Positions 43,448 to 53,214 of a DNA stretch of 64,000 nt are shown here, in pieces. This stretch comes from Dysgonomonas sp. 216 (GTDB taxonomy: Bacteria; Bacteroidota; Bacteroidia; Bacteroidales; Dysgonomonadaceae), in assembly GCF_010501065.1 (NCBI RefSeq), contig NZ_QVMM01000001.1, positions 1 to 64,000 of the forward strand, written 5' to 3'. The position numbers and the translations under genes are program-made. The notes beneath the pieces were generated by a model. It was given only the letters and a program-made list of their open reading frames with translations. It did not search any database and was not told where the DNA came from. Numbering within the stretch: position 1 is the stretch's first letter; the number at the start of each line of letters is the position of its first letter.

Positions 43448-45325
43448 ATGTATATTCTAAACCATATAAAAACAATGCGAAAACAACTGTTTTTATTATT
43501 AGCTATTTTTGTAAACATTGGGATTATTCAATCTCAGGAAGTTAGTTTTCAAGCAAATGCCCCAACTGCAGTCATCAAAGGAGAACAATTCAGACTCACT
43601 TTTATTCTTCGCAATGCAGAGGGCAGCAATGCGAAATTTCCGACCGAGATAAAAGGATTCGATATTCTTTTCGGACCCACCGTATCGCGGGGCAGCAATT
43701 TCAGTAGCATCAATGGCAAAACAACCTCTGAAACAACCGAATCGTACTCCTATGTCCTGATGGGAACAACTGAAGGGACATACACTATTCCCGCTGCATC
43801 AATTACAGCAAACGGGAAAACCTATAACACAAATCAGCTGACAATTAAAGTACTGCCTCCCGATCAGACAAGGCAAAACCAAAACCAAGGTAACTCGCAA
43901 GCAGGAGGAACTTCCGGAGCAGGCACAGGAACAAGAGGAGGTGGAACTGTGAATGCCGACGATGCCTTCATCAGGGCAATTGTATCCAAAACAAAAGTTA
44001 ACGAACAAGAAGCCTTTGTTGTAACATTCAAGTTTTACACAATATATGATGTAAAAAACATAGGTAAGATAGAGTTCCCCGAATTTGAGGGCTTTATGGT
44101 CGAAGAATTTGAACTACCAAGCAACCGTAAGTTGAATCTTGAACATTATAACGGGCGGAATTATTTTGCTATCGACATAAAAAAGAGCCTGTTATTTCCT
44201 CAACGATCAGGTAAGATTACTATTCCGACGGGAAAAATGGAGATGATATTCTCAGTGCCTTCCGGACGTAGGGTAATGACATTTTTCGGACCGGAGGAAG
44301 TACCGGTTGATGTAAAGAAAACTCTAACAACAAGCCCTGTAACCATTGATGTATCGCCTCTACCGGTAGGAAAACCTGTAAGTTTTTCGAATGCCGTAGG
44401 CTCATTCAATATTACCGATAAAATATCGGCTACCAATGTAAAAGCAAATGATGCTATTACCATTGCACTTGATATAACAGGAACAGGAAACATGAAGCTT
44501 CTTCGTACCCCTGAAATAAAGCTTCCTACCGATTTTGAATCATACGACCCCAAAATAACCAACAATTTTAAGATAGTAGACAACGGGCTGACCGGAAAGA
44601 AAAGTATCGAATACCTGTTTATCCCCCGTCATCAGGGCGAATATACTATTCCGCCCATCCAGTTCTCATATTTCGACACAAAGTCGAAAACATATAAAAC
44701 ATTATCGACAAAAGCATACAAGTTAAGCGTAGCAAAAGACCCGAATGCAGGAAGTAACACTGCCATAACCTACACCCAACAAAACGAGGTGCAGGCAATT
44801 CAGGATATTCGCTTCCTGAAAACCGATATGCGGAACTATCAGGAGCTCAACTTTTACTTCTTTGGCACAACAGCCTATATACTTTGGTATGCTATTCCTT
44901 TTTTAATTTTCATTATTGTATTTATAGTTCGCCGAAAACAGATACAACAAAATGCAAACATTGCTTTAATGAAAACCCGTAAAGCAAATAAAATGGCAGC
45001 CAAACGATTGAAAACCGCAGGAATATATTTGAAAGAACATAATAAAGAAAAATTCTACGAAGAGATACTTCGGGCAACATGGGGATATCTCAGCGACAAA
45101 CTATCTATTCCGGCAGCAAACCTCAATCGCGATAATATAGAACAAGAACTTTCGAAATATGGTATATCAGAATCGCTTGCAGCAACATTCATATCAATAC
45201 TCGACACCGGCGAATTTGCCAGATACGCACCGGCCGAATCGGAAAATGCAATGGACAAGCTGTACGAGCAAACAGTAAATGCCATCAGCGAAATGGACAA
45301 TGCAATAAAGAAAAAGAAAAAATAA
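43448..45325 (+). CDS. batD: BatD, large exported membrane protein
   Basis: 625 residues. Signal peptide in either reading: the ATG at 43448 abuts the batC stop, while a second ATG at 43475 gives the cleaner signal MRKQLFLLLAIFVNIGIIQS. The periplasmic part (to about 470) is made of beta-sandwich repeats (for example VSFQANAPTAVIKGEQFRLT) with a Gly/Thr-rich spacer near 145-165. One membrane helix follows (FFGTTAYILWYAIPFLIFII, near 485), then a cytoplasmic helical domain. The BatD family is characteristic of this operon. Confidence 0.92.
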   Translation: MYILNHIKTMRKQLFLLLAIFVNIGIIQSQEVSFQANAPTAVIKGEQFRLTFILRNAEGSNAKFPTEIKGFDILFGPTVSRGSNFSSINGKTTSETTESYSYVLMGTTEGTYTIPAASITANGKTYNTNQLTIKVLPPDQTRQNQNQGNSQAGGTSGAGTGTRGGGTVNADDAFIRAIVSKTKVNEQEAFVVTFKFYTIYDVKNIGKIEFPEFEGFMVEEFELPSNRKLNLEHYNGRNYFAIDIKKSLLFPQRSGKITIPTGKMEMIFSVPSGRRVMTFFGPEEVPVDVKKTLTTSPVTIDVSPLPVGKPVSFSNAVGSFNITDKISATNVKANDAITIALDITGTGNMKLLRTPEIKLPTDFESYDPKITNNFKIVDNGLTGKKSIEYLFIPRHQGEYTIPPIQFSYFDTKSKTYKTLSTKAYKLSVAKDPNAGSNTAITYTQQNEVQAIQDIRFLKTDMRNYQELNFYFFGTTAYILWYAIPFLIFIIVFIVRRKQIQQNANIALMKTRKANKMAAKRLKTAGIYLKEHNKEKFYEEILRATWGYLSDKLSIPAANLNRDNIEQELSKYGISESLAATFISILDTGEFARYAPAESENAMDKLYEQTVNAISEMDNAIKKKKK

Positions 45326-45359
45326 TAACTAAACACAGTCGGAAAAACAGTTTAGAATT

Positions 45360-46202
45360 ATGAAAGGAAATAATATAATCGACAATATAATTTTACATTT
45401 AATATTGCTTCTCATTCCGGTTTCTGTAACAGCACAGGATTCGATACAAGAGCAAAAAGCAATAAGAGAACAAAAAGAAATTGAGATCCCCGACAACGTT
45501 GAAAAAAACGTTAAAGAGGCTATACAGGCATATCAGGCTGAAAACTATGCAAAAGCTATCGAACTATTCGAAAAAGAGATAGAAAAACTAAAAGAAATAG
45601 ATTTCGAATCGTCCGACTTATTTTACAATTTGGGGAATGCCTATTTTCGCGACAACGAAGTAGCAAAGGCTTTGCTTTACTACGAAAAAGCCTTACTATT
45701 AGATCCGGGCGACAGAGATATACGTCATAATATCGCATATGCACGCACCCGGATAGAGGACAAAATAGAAGGAGTAGACACATTTTTTCTGCAATCGTGG
45801 TTCGAGGCTGTACAAAACCTTCAGGGTTCAAATGCTTGGGCACAATTAGCAATAATGCTATTCTTATTATTTATCATTACACTTAGCTTCTTTTTATTCA
45901 CTAAAAAAATCACAGTTAAAAAAACTGCATTTTATACTGGTATTATTATTTTTGCGTTCTTAATTTTAAGCAATGTATTTTCTGTCAGACAAAAGAATAA
46001 ATTAACCGACCGAAACACCGCAATTATTATGGCTGGCTCGGTTTCGGTTAAAAATTCGCCCGACATTAACAGTAAAGAGTTGTTTATCATCCATGCAGGC
46101 ACAAAAGTAAGAATTACGAAAGACGACGGAAGGTGGCTGGAAATAGAAATAGAAAATGGGAATGTGGGATGGATGACACGCGACCAACTTGAGATTATAT
46201 AA
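45360..46202 (+). CDS. batE: BatE, TPR and SH3-like protein
   Basis: 280 residues: signal peptide (to AQD, about 27), TPR segment (about 55-130: AIQAYQAENYAKAIELFEKE, LFYNLGNAYFRDNEVAKALL), two membrane helices (about 160-180 and 190-208) and a C-terminal bacterial SH3-like domain (about 222-280: SVSVKNSPDINSKELFIIHA, GWMTRDQLEII). Last bat gene; the PAP2 phosphatase gene follows after 10 nt and is probably in the same transcript. Confidence 0.9.
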   Translation: MKGNNIIDNIILHLILLLIPVSVTAQDSIQEQKAIREQKEIEIPDNVEKNVKEAIQAYQAENYAKAIELFEKEIEKLKEIDFESSDLFYNLGNAYFRDNEVAKALLYYEKALLLDPGDRDIRHNIAYARTRIEDKIEGVDTFFLQSWFEAVQNLQGSNAWAQLAIMLFLLFIITLSFFLFTKKITVKKTAFYTGIIIFAFLILSNVFSVRQKNKLTDRNTAIIMAGSVSVKNSPDINSKELFIIHAGTKVRITKDDGRWLEIEIENGNVGWMTRDQLEII

Positions 46203-46212
46203 AAAATAAAGC

Positions 46213-46917
46213 ATGGAGCCAGGAACCAGTATTGTTGAAGAAACCCTACCTTACGAACGTGATCTTTTTTTATGGTTAAATAATCATCATAACGATTTCT
46301 GGGATTCATTTATGATGATTTACTCAGGAAAACTTATTTGGGTTCCGTTAGCTGCAACACTGCTGTTTACTATATTTTACAAAACAAAATGGCAATATGC
46401 CGTTTTATTTCTGCTATGCTTTGCTTTATTGGCAACACTGTGCGACCAAATATCAGCAGGAGTTATAAAACCCTTATTTACCCGTTACAGACCAACACAT
46501 CACCCCGATTTCATGAACGAAGTTCTTATTGTTGATGGATATAAGGGTGGGCGATTTGGTTTTATATCGGCACACGCCGCAAACGGATTTGGAGTAGCCA
46601 TGTTTACATCATTAGTATTCAGAGTACGCTGGCTCACCGTCTGCCTGTTTGCATGGGCTTTGATTACCTGCTATTCGCGTATATATCTGGGTGTACATTT
46701 TGTCTCCGACATAATAGGAGGCATTATGCTCGGATCGATACTCGGCTACCTCATATATCTACTCTATCAATATTGCAAAGCAAAAATATTTAAATTATCA
46801 GCAGCTGAGCTTAAAACCTCTTTCTACAACAAGACTCACGCCAACATAATAATGATTACCCTTGGAATAACTGTACTGGGTATAATATTATACAGTTTGG
46901 TGATAACTTATTTTTAG
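46213..46917 (+). CDS. PAP2-family membrane phosphatase
   Basis: 234 residues, about six membrane helices. The three phosphatase motifs are present: KPLFTRYRPTHHP (KxxxxxxRP), FISAHAANGFG (here SAHAANG in place of PSGH) and YSRIYLGVHFVSDIIGG (SRx5Hx3D). This is the type-2 phosphatidic acid phosphatase fold, acting on lipid phosphates such as undecaprenyl diphosphate or lipid A phosphates. It lies 10 nt after batE, so it may be expressed with the Bat operon. Substrate not determinable. Confidence 0.9.
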   Translation: MEPGTSIVEETLPYERDLFLWLNNHHNDFWDSFMMIYSGKLIWVPLAATLLFTIFYKTKWQYAVLFLLCFALLATLCDQISAGVIKPLFTRYRPTHHPDFMNEVLIVDGYKGGRFGFISAHAANGFGVAMFTSLVFRVRWLTVCLFAWALITCYSRIYLGVHFVSDIIGGIMLGSILGYLIYLLYQYCKAKIFKLSAAELKTSFYNKTHANIIMITLGITVLGIILYSLVITYF

Positions 46918-46996
46918 GAATAAATGTTGTATGTATCAAAAGTTTTTTATTAACTTTAGAGACATAACATTATTAACCTAATAAAAATTTATCATC

Positions 46997-47251
46997 ATGA
47001 CAAAAACTATAACGTTTTCAGAGCTTCGCAAAATTAAAGATAGTTTGCCTGATGGAAGTATGCAAAGAATTGCAGACAGGTTGAATGTTTCGGCAGAAAC
47101 AATCCGAAACTATTTTGGAGGTCAAAATTTTAAAGAAGGAGAAAGTTGCGGCATCCATATAGAATCGGGGCCATCCGGTGGTTTAGTATCGCTAGACGAC
47201 ACAACCATTCTGGATATTGCAATGGAATTAATTGACGAATCAAAAAAATAA
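46997..47251 (+). CDS. Small helix-turn-helix protein
   Basis: 84 residues, conserved in style among Bacteroidota small DNA-binding proteins. A helix-turn-helix is plausible at about 19-42 (DGSMQRIADRLNVSAETIRN, then YFGG). The middle has a Gly/Ser-rich turn (ESGPSGGLVSLDD), and the C-terminal helix is acidic. The stress-protein ATG follows 7 nt after its stop, so the two form a unit and it may regulate that gene. Targets unknown. Confidence 0.75.
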   Translation: MTKTITFSELRKIKDSLPDGSMQRIADRLNVSAETIRNYFGGQNFKEGESCGIHIESGPSGGLVSLDDTTILDIAMELIDESKK

Positions 47252-47258
47252 AAACATT

Positions 47259-48377
47259 ATGGAAGGGAAATTAGTAACGTTGGCTATTCATACTCCGGAA
47301 AAAGCACGCATTCTGAAATCAGTTTTAGAAAGCGAAGGAATATTTGTATCCATCGAGCAGATCGATAACGATCATTCTAATTCCTCGCCCGGTGTTCGTG
47401 TAAGAATAAAAGAAACAGACTTGCCTAAAGCACTGAATGTTGTAGAAAACAGACACCTATTCAGTTACGACGAACCTGAGACTTACAGAACCGACGACGG
47501 ACGCAGAAGGATTTTAGTCCCGGTTGATTTCTCGGACTATTCGTTAAAAGCATGTCGCATAGCCTTTAATCTGGCAAAAGAAATTAATGCCAAAGTTAAA
47601 ATTCTACACGTTTATTTCAATCCCTACTACCCTACAGCTTTACCTATGGCAGAAGTATTTGCCTACCAAGCCAAAGAAGACGGAAGTTTCCAGAATATAA
47701 TAGACAAGGTTAGAGCCGACATAAAAAAATTATGTAATGTAATTGACGAAAAAATTGCATCCGGCGATTTTCCTCCAATCAACTACTCGTATGTATTGAA
47801 GGAAGGTTTGCCCGAAGAAGAAATAGTGTCGTTTACAAAGGAATACAAACCTGCGCTAATTATTATGGGAACCAGAGGCAAGGATCAAAAAGATGCCGAT
47901 TTGATAGGTAGTGTTACAGCAGAAGTTATTGAAATGACACGGATACCGTTACTAGCCATTCCCGAAAACACACATTTTAGTGATATACACGAAGTAAAGA
48001 ATGTAACATTCCTTACTAATTTTAGTCAGCGCGATTTGGTTTCATTCGATTTAATGATGAAATTCTTGAAAAATTATAAAATCAAAGTATTTATCACTCA
48101 CATAGCTAACAAAAAACGCGACAAGTGGGATGAGATAAAAATGGAAGGCATCAGAGCCTATTTCAAGAAACAATACCCCGATATTGAAACCGATTACGTA
48201 CTGATAGATAGCGATGATATGCTGAAAAGCCTTGATTCGTTTGTTACCAAATCGGAAATAGACATTATAGCCCTGACAACAGCCAAGCGAAACATATTTG
48301 CACGTATGTTCAGCCCTAGTGTTTCACGAAAAATGCTCTTCCATTCCGATACACCACTATTGGTTTTACGAGGTTAA
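47259..48377 (+). CDS. Universal stress protein with N-terminal DUF2007-like domain
   Basis: 372 residues from the ATG at 47259 (an in-frame ATG at 47232 lies inside the previous gene). The N-terminal 75 residues (LVTLAIHTPEKARILKSVLE and GVRVRIKETDLPKAL) resemble the DUF2007 signal-transducer domain. Two UspA-type domains follow: residues about 85-235 (ILVPVDFSDYSLKACRIAFN, IMGTRG near 210, SVTAEVIEMTRIPLLAIPEN) and about 240-372, less conserved (TFLTNFSQRDLVSFDLMMKF, then IIALTTAKR and MLFHSDTPLLVL). Only the first keeps a GxxG-like ATP loop. Role presumably in stress or energy sensing. Confidence 0.88.
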   Translation: MEGKLVTLAIHTPEKARILKSVLESEGIFVSIEQIDNDHSNSSPGVRVRIKETDLPKALNVVENRHLFSYDEPETYRTDDGRRRILVPVDFSDYSLKACRIAFNLAKEINAKVKILHVYFNPYYPTALPMAEVFAYQAKEDGSFQNIIDKVRADIKKLCNVIDEKIASGDFPPINYSYVLKEGLPEEEIVSFTKEYKPALIIMGTRGKDQKDADLIGSVTAEVIEMTRIPLLAIPENTHFSDIHEVKNVTFLTNFSQRDLVSFDLMMKFLKNYKIKVFITHIANKKRDKWDEIKMEGIRAYFKKQYPDIETDYVLIDSDDMLKSLDSFVTKSEIDIIALTTAKRNIFARMFSPSVSRKMLFHSDTPLLVLRG

Positions 48378-48415
48378 ATTTTCTCAAATTCAACTATATT
48401 TTAGTTATATCAAGG

Positions 48416-48449
48416 CTATTCGTTAGAAATAACGAATAGTCTTTTTTTT
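48416..48449 (+). terminator. Terminator of the stress-protein gene
   Basis: A perfect 10-bp stem (48416-48425 with 48430-48439), GAAA loop and a run of eight T. The last T residues and the next G form TTTG (48447-48450), usable as -33 element of the next promoter. Confidence 0.9.
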
Positions 48450-48475
48450 GTTGTTAATAAATAAAATTAACTTTG
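48447..48475 (+). promoter_or_regulatory. Promoter of the lipoprotein-DPP III operon
   Basis: TTTG at 48447-48450 and TAACTTTG at 48468-48475, 17 nt apart, 22 nt before the start codon. It overlaps the end of the upstream terminator. Confidence 0.6.
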
Positions 48476-48497
48476 TAGTTATACAAAAAATCACAAA

Positions 48498-49199
48498 ATG
48501 AAAAAACTGATATTACTTATAATAACATCTGCAGTTCTAGTTTCATGCTCTGTTAATAGAGAAAATGCTTACACTACAGAATATGCCGATAATGAAATAA
48601 CCGAATCGCTATTTAAAGACGAATCAGCAAAAATAACAGAAGATAATATAAAACGATTACTTGACGGACATTATAGTTTACCTAAAGAATTAAGAGTTGC
48701 TATTATCAGCATAGAAAATACAAAAGCAAACAGATACTATTATTATAATCAAAACGACTACCTTACTTCGCGTCAAAAATACATAGATTGCCTGAAAGAA
48801 AACTTAGACAATAACACACGAATAAAAGCCACATTATGGATACCAAACATGATGACCGGAGCAAACCCAAGTTTCTCTACTATTCGTGAAGCTGCTGTGA
48901 GAATGCAAGCCGATATAGTGCTAGTTTATTCTATTTCGGAAGGGAATATATATACTAAACACAAAGTATTCTCCAGCAATCATAAAGCCTTTGCTACTAC
49001 TCAGGCAATGATTATGGATGTTAGGACAGGTTTAATACCACATACCGACATTTCGACAAAAGAATTTTTAGGGGTCAAAGAGGAAAAAGACAAAAAGGCA
49101 TTCAACAACGACGAAAAGAGAAAACTACTTCAAGAAGAAGCAGTGCTACTAACATTGAAAGATATAAATGAAAGCATAAATAAATTTTTAAATCAATAA
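48498..49199 (+). CDS. Lipoprotein of unknown function
   Basis: 233 residues. Lipobox LVSC after a short hydrophobic helix (MKKLILLIITSAVLVSC), so lipidated at Cys17. The mature part is mixed alpha/beta: LRVAIISIENTKANRYYYY, an AREAAVRMQADIVLVYSISE-like region (reads IREAAVRMQADIVLVYSISE) and MIMDVRTGLIPHT. This looks like a small Rossmann-like or anticodon-like sensor fold, but I do not recognise the family. It lies 7 nt upstream of the DPP III gene, and the two are surely cotranscribed. Confidence 0.75.
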   Translation: MKKLILLIITSAVLVSCSVNRENAYTTEYADNEITESLFKDESAKITEDNIKRLLDGHYSLPKELRVAIISIENTKANRYYYYNQNDYLTSRQKYIDCLKENLDNNTRIKATLWIPNMMTGANPSFSTIREAAVRMQADIVLVYSISEGNIYTKHKVFSSNHKAFATTQAMIMDVRTGLIPHTDISTKEFLGVKEEKDKKAFNNDEKRKLLQEEAVLLTLKDINESINKFLNQ

Positions 49200-49206
49200 T
49201 TCTCAA

Positions 49207-51255
49207 ATGAAAAAATTTGCAATAATGGCTATGGCTGGAATGTCTATGATGCTGGGGAGTTGTAAAGATAAAGAACAAACTTCGCAGGACGATTTCAAGT
49301 ACGAGGTTGATGCATTTGCCGACCTCCAGATTTTACGGTACAAGGTACCCGGCTTCGAATCATTAAACCTGCAACAGAAAGAAATGCTTTACTACCTGTC
49401 GCAAGCAGCAACAGAAGGGCGGGATATTCTTTTCGATCAAAACGGAAGATACAATCTTGCTATAAGACGGACGCTCGAAGCCATTTATGAAAACTTCGAC
49501 GGCGATAAAACAAACAAAGAGTACAAGGAGTTTGAAACCTACTTAAAAAGAGTTTGGTTTTCGAATGGAATACATCATCATTATGGCGAAGAAAAATTCC
49601 TTCCCGGATTCTCAAACGAGTTTTTTGAAAAACAAGTGCGCGCACTACCTGCTGACAAAGTTCCGGTAAAAGAAGGACAATCTATTGACGATTTCTTAGC
49701 GATGATAGAACCCATTATGTTTGACCCTGCCGTAATGCCTAAAAAGGTAAATCAGGAGTCGGGAGTAGACCTTATCGTAACATCTGCAAACAACTACTAC
49801 GGCGAAGGTGTAACACAAGCCGATGTTGAAGCATTTTATGGTAAAATGAAAGACCCGAACGACCACACACCTATATCTTACGGACTTAATAGTCGTCTGG
49901 TTAAAGAGAACGGCATTGTTTCAGAAAAGACATGGAAAGTAGGGGGCTTATACTCTCCTGCTATCGAACGTATTGTAAACTGGCTGGAAAAAGCTAAAGC
50001 AGTTGCCGAAAACGACGCTCAGGTAAAAGTGATTGAAGAACTTATCTCTTTCTATAAAACCGGTGACTTAAAAACTTACGACCAATATGCCATTGCATGG
50101 GTACAAGATTCGTTATCGAGAATAGACTTTGTGAACGGATTTACCGAAACTTATGGAGATCCATTAGGCATGAAAGCAAGCTGGGAGTCGGTTGTGAACT
50201 TCAAAGATATGAAGGCAACCAAACGTACCGAAATGATAAGCAGCAATGCTCAATGGTTCGAAGACCATTCGCCTATCGACCCACGTTTCAGAAAAGAGAA
50301 AGTAAAAGGTGTAACAGCAAAAGTTATCACTGTTGCTCAACTTGGCGGCGATTGCTATCCTGCAACCCCTATCGGTATAAACTTGCCTAATGCCGACTGG
50401 ATTCGCAAAGACTATGGCTCGAAATCGGTAACTATCGAAAACATTATGGATGCTTACGATAAAGCTGCTGAACATAGCGGATTTAACGAAGAGTTTGTTT
50501 GGTCGCAAGCAGAATTAGACCTGTTACATAATTTCGGATTCCAAACCGATATATTACACACCGACTTGCACGAAATACTTGGTCACGGATCGGGACAGCT
50601 CCTTGCCGGTGTTAGCGCCGATGCAATGAAAGAGCATGGTTCGACTATTGAAGAAACCCGCGCCGATTTATTCGGACTATATTATGTAGCCGACCCTAAA
50701 CTCATAGAGTTAGGCATTCTTTCCGATGCCGACGCTTATAAAGCCGAATACTACAAATTCATGATGAATGGGTTAATGACGCAGCTTACCCGCATAGAAG
50801 CCGGCAAGAATATTGAAGAATCGCATATGCGTAACCGACAACTCATAGCTAAATGGGTATTCGAAAAAGGCAAACCTGATAATGTTGTAGAAATGAAACA
50901 ACGCGATGGTAAAACATTTGTTGTAATTAACGACTACACTAAACTGCGCAATCTGTTTGGCGAACTTTTAGCTGAAATACAACGCATAAAATCGGAAGGA
51001 GATTACAATGCAGCTAAACAAATAGTAGAAGACTATGCAGTTAAGGTAGATCAGACTCTGCATAACGAAATAATAGCACGCTACCAGAAACTGGAATTAA
51101 AACCATATAAAGGCTTTATAAACCCTGTTCTTGAGGCTATAACAGACGGAAATGGAAAAATTACAGACATCAAGGTTACTTACACTGAAAATTATACGGA
51201 TCAGATGATGAGATACGCTAAAGAATTTTCATCATTACCTACGTACAACGATTAA
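49207..51255 (+). CDS. Dipeptidyl-peptidase III, lipoprotein form
   Basis: 682-residue M49 zinc peptidase that removes dipeptides from peptide N-termini. The zinc motif is HEILGHGSGQ (HExxGH, as in Bacteroides DPP III), with the third ligand in EETRADLFGLYY. The N-terminus has a lipobox (MMLGSC, Cys19), so the enzyme is tethered to a membrane on the exported side. Length and motif match the Bacteroides DPP III type. Second gene of a two-gene unit with the lipoprotein 7 nt upstream, closed by a strong terminator. Confidence 0.93.
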   Translation: MKKFAIMAMAGMSMMLGSCKDKEQTSQDDFKYEVDAFADLQILRYKVPGFESLNLQQKEMLYYLSQAATEGRDILFDQNGRYNLAIRRTLEAIYENFDGDKTNKEYKEFETYLKRVWFSNGIHHHYGEEKFLPGFSNEFFEKQVRALPADKVPVKEGQSIDDFLAMIEPIMFDPAVMPKKVNQESGVDLIVTSANNYYGEGVTQADVEAFYGKMKDPNDHTPISYGLNSRLVKENGIVSEKTWKVGGLYSPAIERIVNWLEKAKAVAENDAQVKVIEELISFYKTGDLKTYDQYAIAWVQDSLSRIDFVNGFTETYGDPLGMKASWESVVNFKDMKATKRTEMISSNAQWFEDHSPIDPRFRKEKVKGVTAKVITVAQLGGDCYPATPIGINLPNADWIRKDYGSKSVTIENIMDAYDKAAEHSGFNEEFVWSQAELDLLHNFGFQTDILHTDLHEILGHGSGQLLAGVSADAMKEHGSTIEETRADLFGLYYVADPKLIELGILSDADAYKAEYYKFMMNGLMTQLTRIEAGKNIEESHMRNRQLIAKWVFEKGKPDNVVEMKQRDGKTFVVINDYTKLRNLFGELLAEIQRIKSEGDYNAAKQIVEDYAVKVDQTLHNEIIARYQKLELKPYKGFINPVLEAITDGNGKITDIKVTYTENYTDQMMRYAKEFSSLPTYND

Positions 51256-51276
51256 TTATAAATCGATATGAATAAA

Positions 51277-51311
51277 AAATAGGTTACTTAAACAGTAACC
51301 TATTTTTTTTA
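51277..51311 (+). terminator. Terminator of the DPP III operon
   Basis: An approximately 11-12 bp stem (51277-51288 with 51294-51305) and T-run. Confidence 0.88.
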
Positions 51312-51391
51312 TCGTGTCTCCCGTCCCGAATAACGGCTTTTTTTAATTAGTTACCATAAAAACCTAAATGCCGTTCGCGTACGTCTAAAAC

Positions 51392-51426
51392 AAAAAAAAG
51401 ACCGTCATCCTTTCGGATGCGGTCTT
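51392..51426 (-). terminator. Terminator of eno
   Basis: On the minus strand AAGACCG-CATCC pairs with GGATG-CGGTCTT (one bulge, 4-nt loop) and is followed by eight T. It lies 28 nt past the eno stop. Confidence 0.9.
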
Positions 51427-51453
51427 CTCTGTATATATAAGAAGTCGGTTTTC

Positions 51454-52767
<1,314 letters not shown>

Positions 52768-52806
52768 TTACTTATATGCGAATTGTTAATACAATCTTTA
52801 GCGCTG

Positions 52807-52814
52807 CAAAAATA
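52807..52814 (-). promoter_or_regulatory. -7 box of eno
   Basis: TATTTTTG on the minus strand, 57 nt before the start codon. Confidence 0.55.
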
Positions 52815-53002
52815 CGTCTTTTTTTTCTTTTACGAAATTCTTTTTAATTCATTTGCCTTTATTTATACAAGATATTACTCAGATGTAAATTTCCATTTTA
52901 ATCTTTATCCTGTAAACCCTGCTATTTCTGATATTATTTAGTTTTCATTATAATTTGTCAATGTTATTTTTTTTATTTTAATTACTTAATTTTTAATAAT
53001 TA

Positions 53003-53033
53003 TTTGTTTTTATAAAAAAAACGTTTACATTTG
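53003..53033 (+). promoter_or_regulatory. Promoter of the frameshifted T9SS-cargo gene
   Basis: TTTG (53003-53006), 19-nt spacer, TACATTTG (53026-53033): the best match in the window to the two-part Bacteroidota promoter. Confidence 0.7.
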
Positions 53034-53214
53034 TGAATACTATTAGGTTAATCAGTTATACTATCTAAATTTTTGATTAGTTGCAAGTTCAGGCTTTCAG
53101 CAAATAGAGTTTTCTGTGTTTTAATACCCCATTACCCACATTAAAAAACAGGCAAACAACTCACTTTGGGGTTACACCCGATTGCGAGATTTCTATAATC
53201 TAAATTAACACATT

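Noticed and set aside
43011..43475. Minus-strand frames with long Leu/Val/Phe-rich stretches
   Set aside because: They arise from reading the Gln/Asp/Lys tract of batC in reverse complement; hydrophobic runs there are an artefact.
47232..47258. ATG at 47232 as start of the stress protein
   Set aside because: It lies inside the preceding HTH gene; the ATG at 47259 gives the natural domain start with normal spacing.
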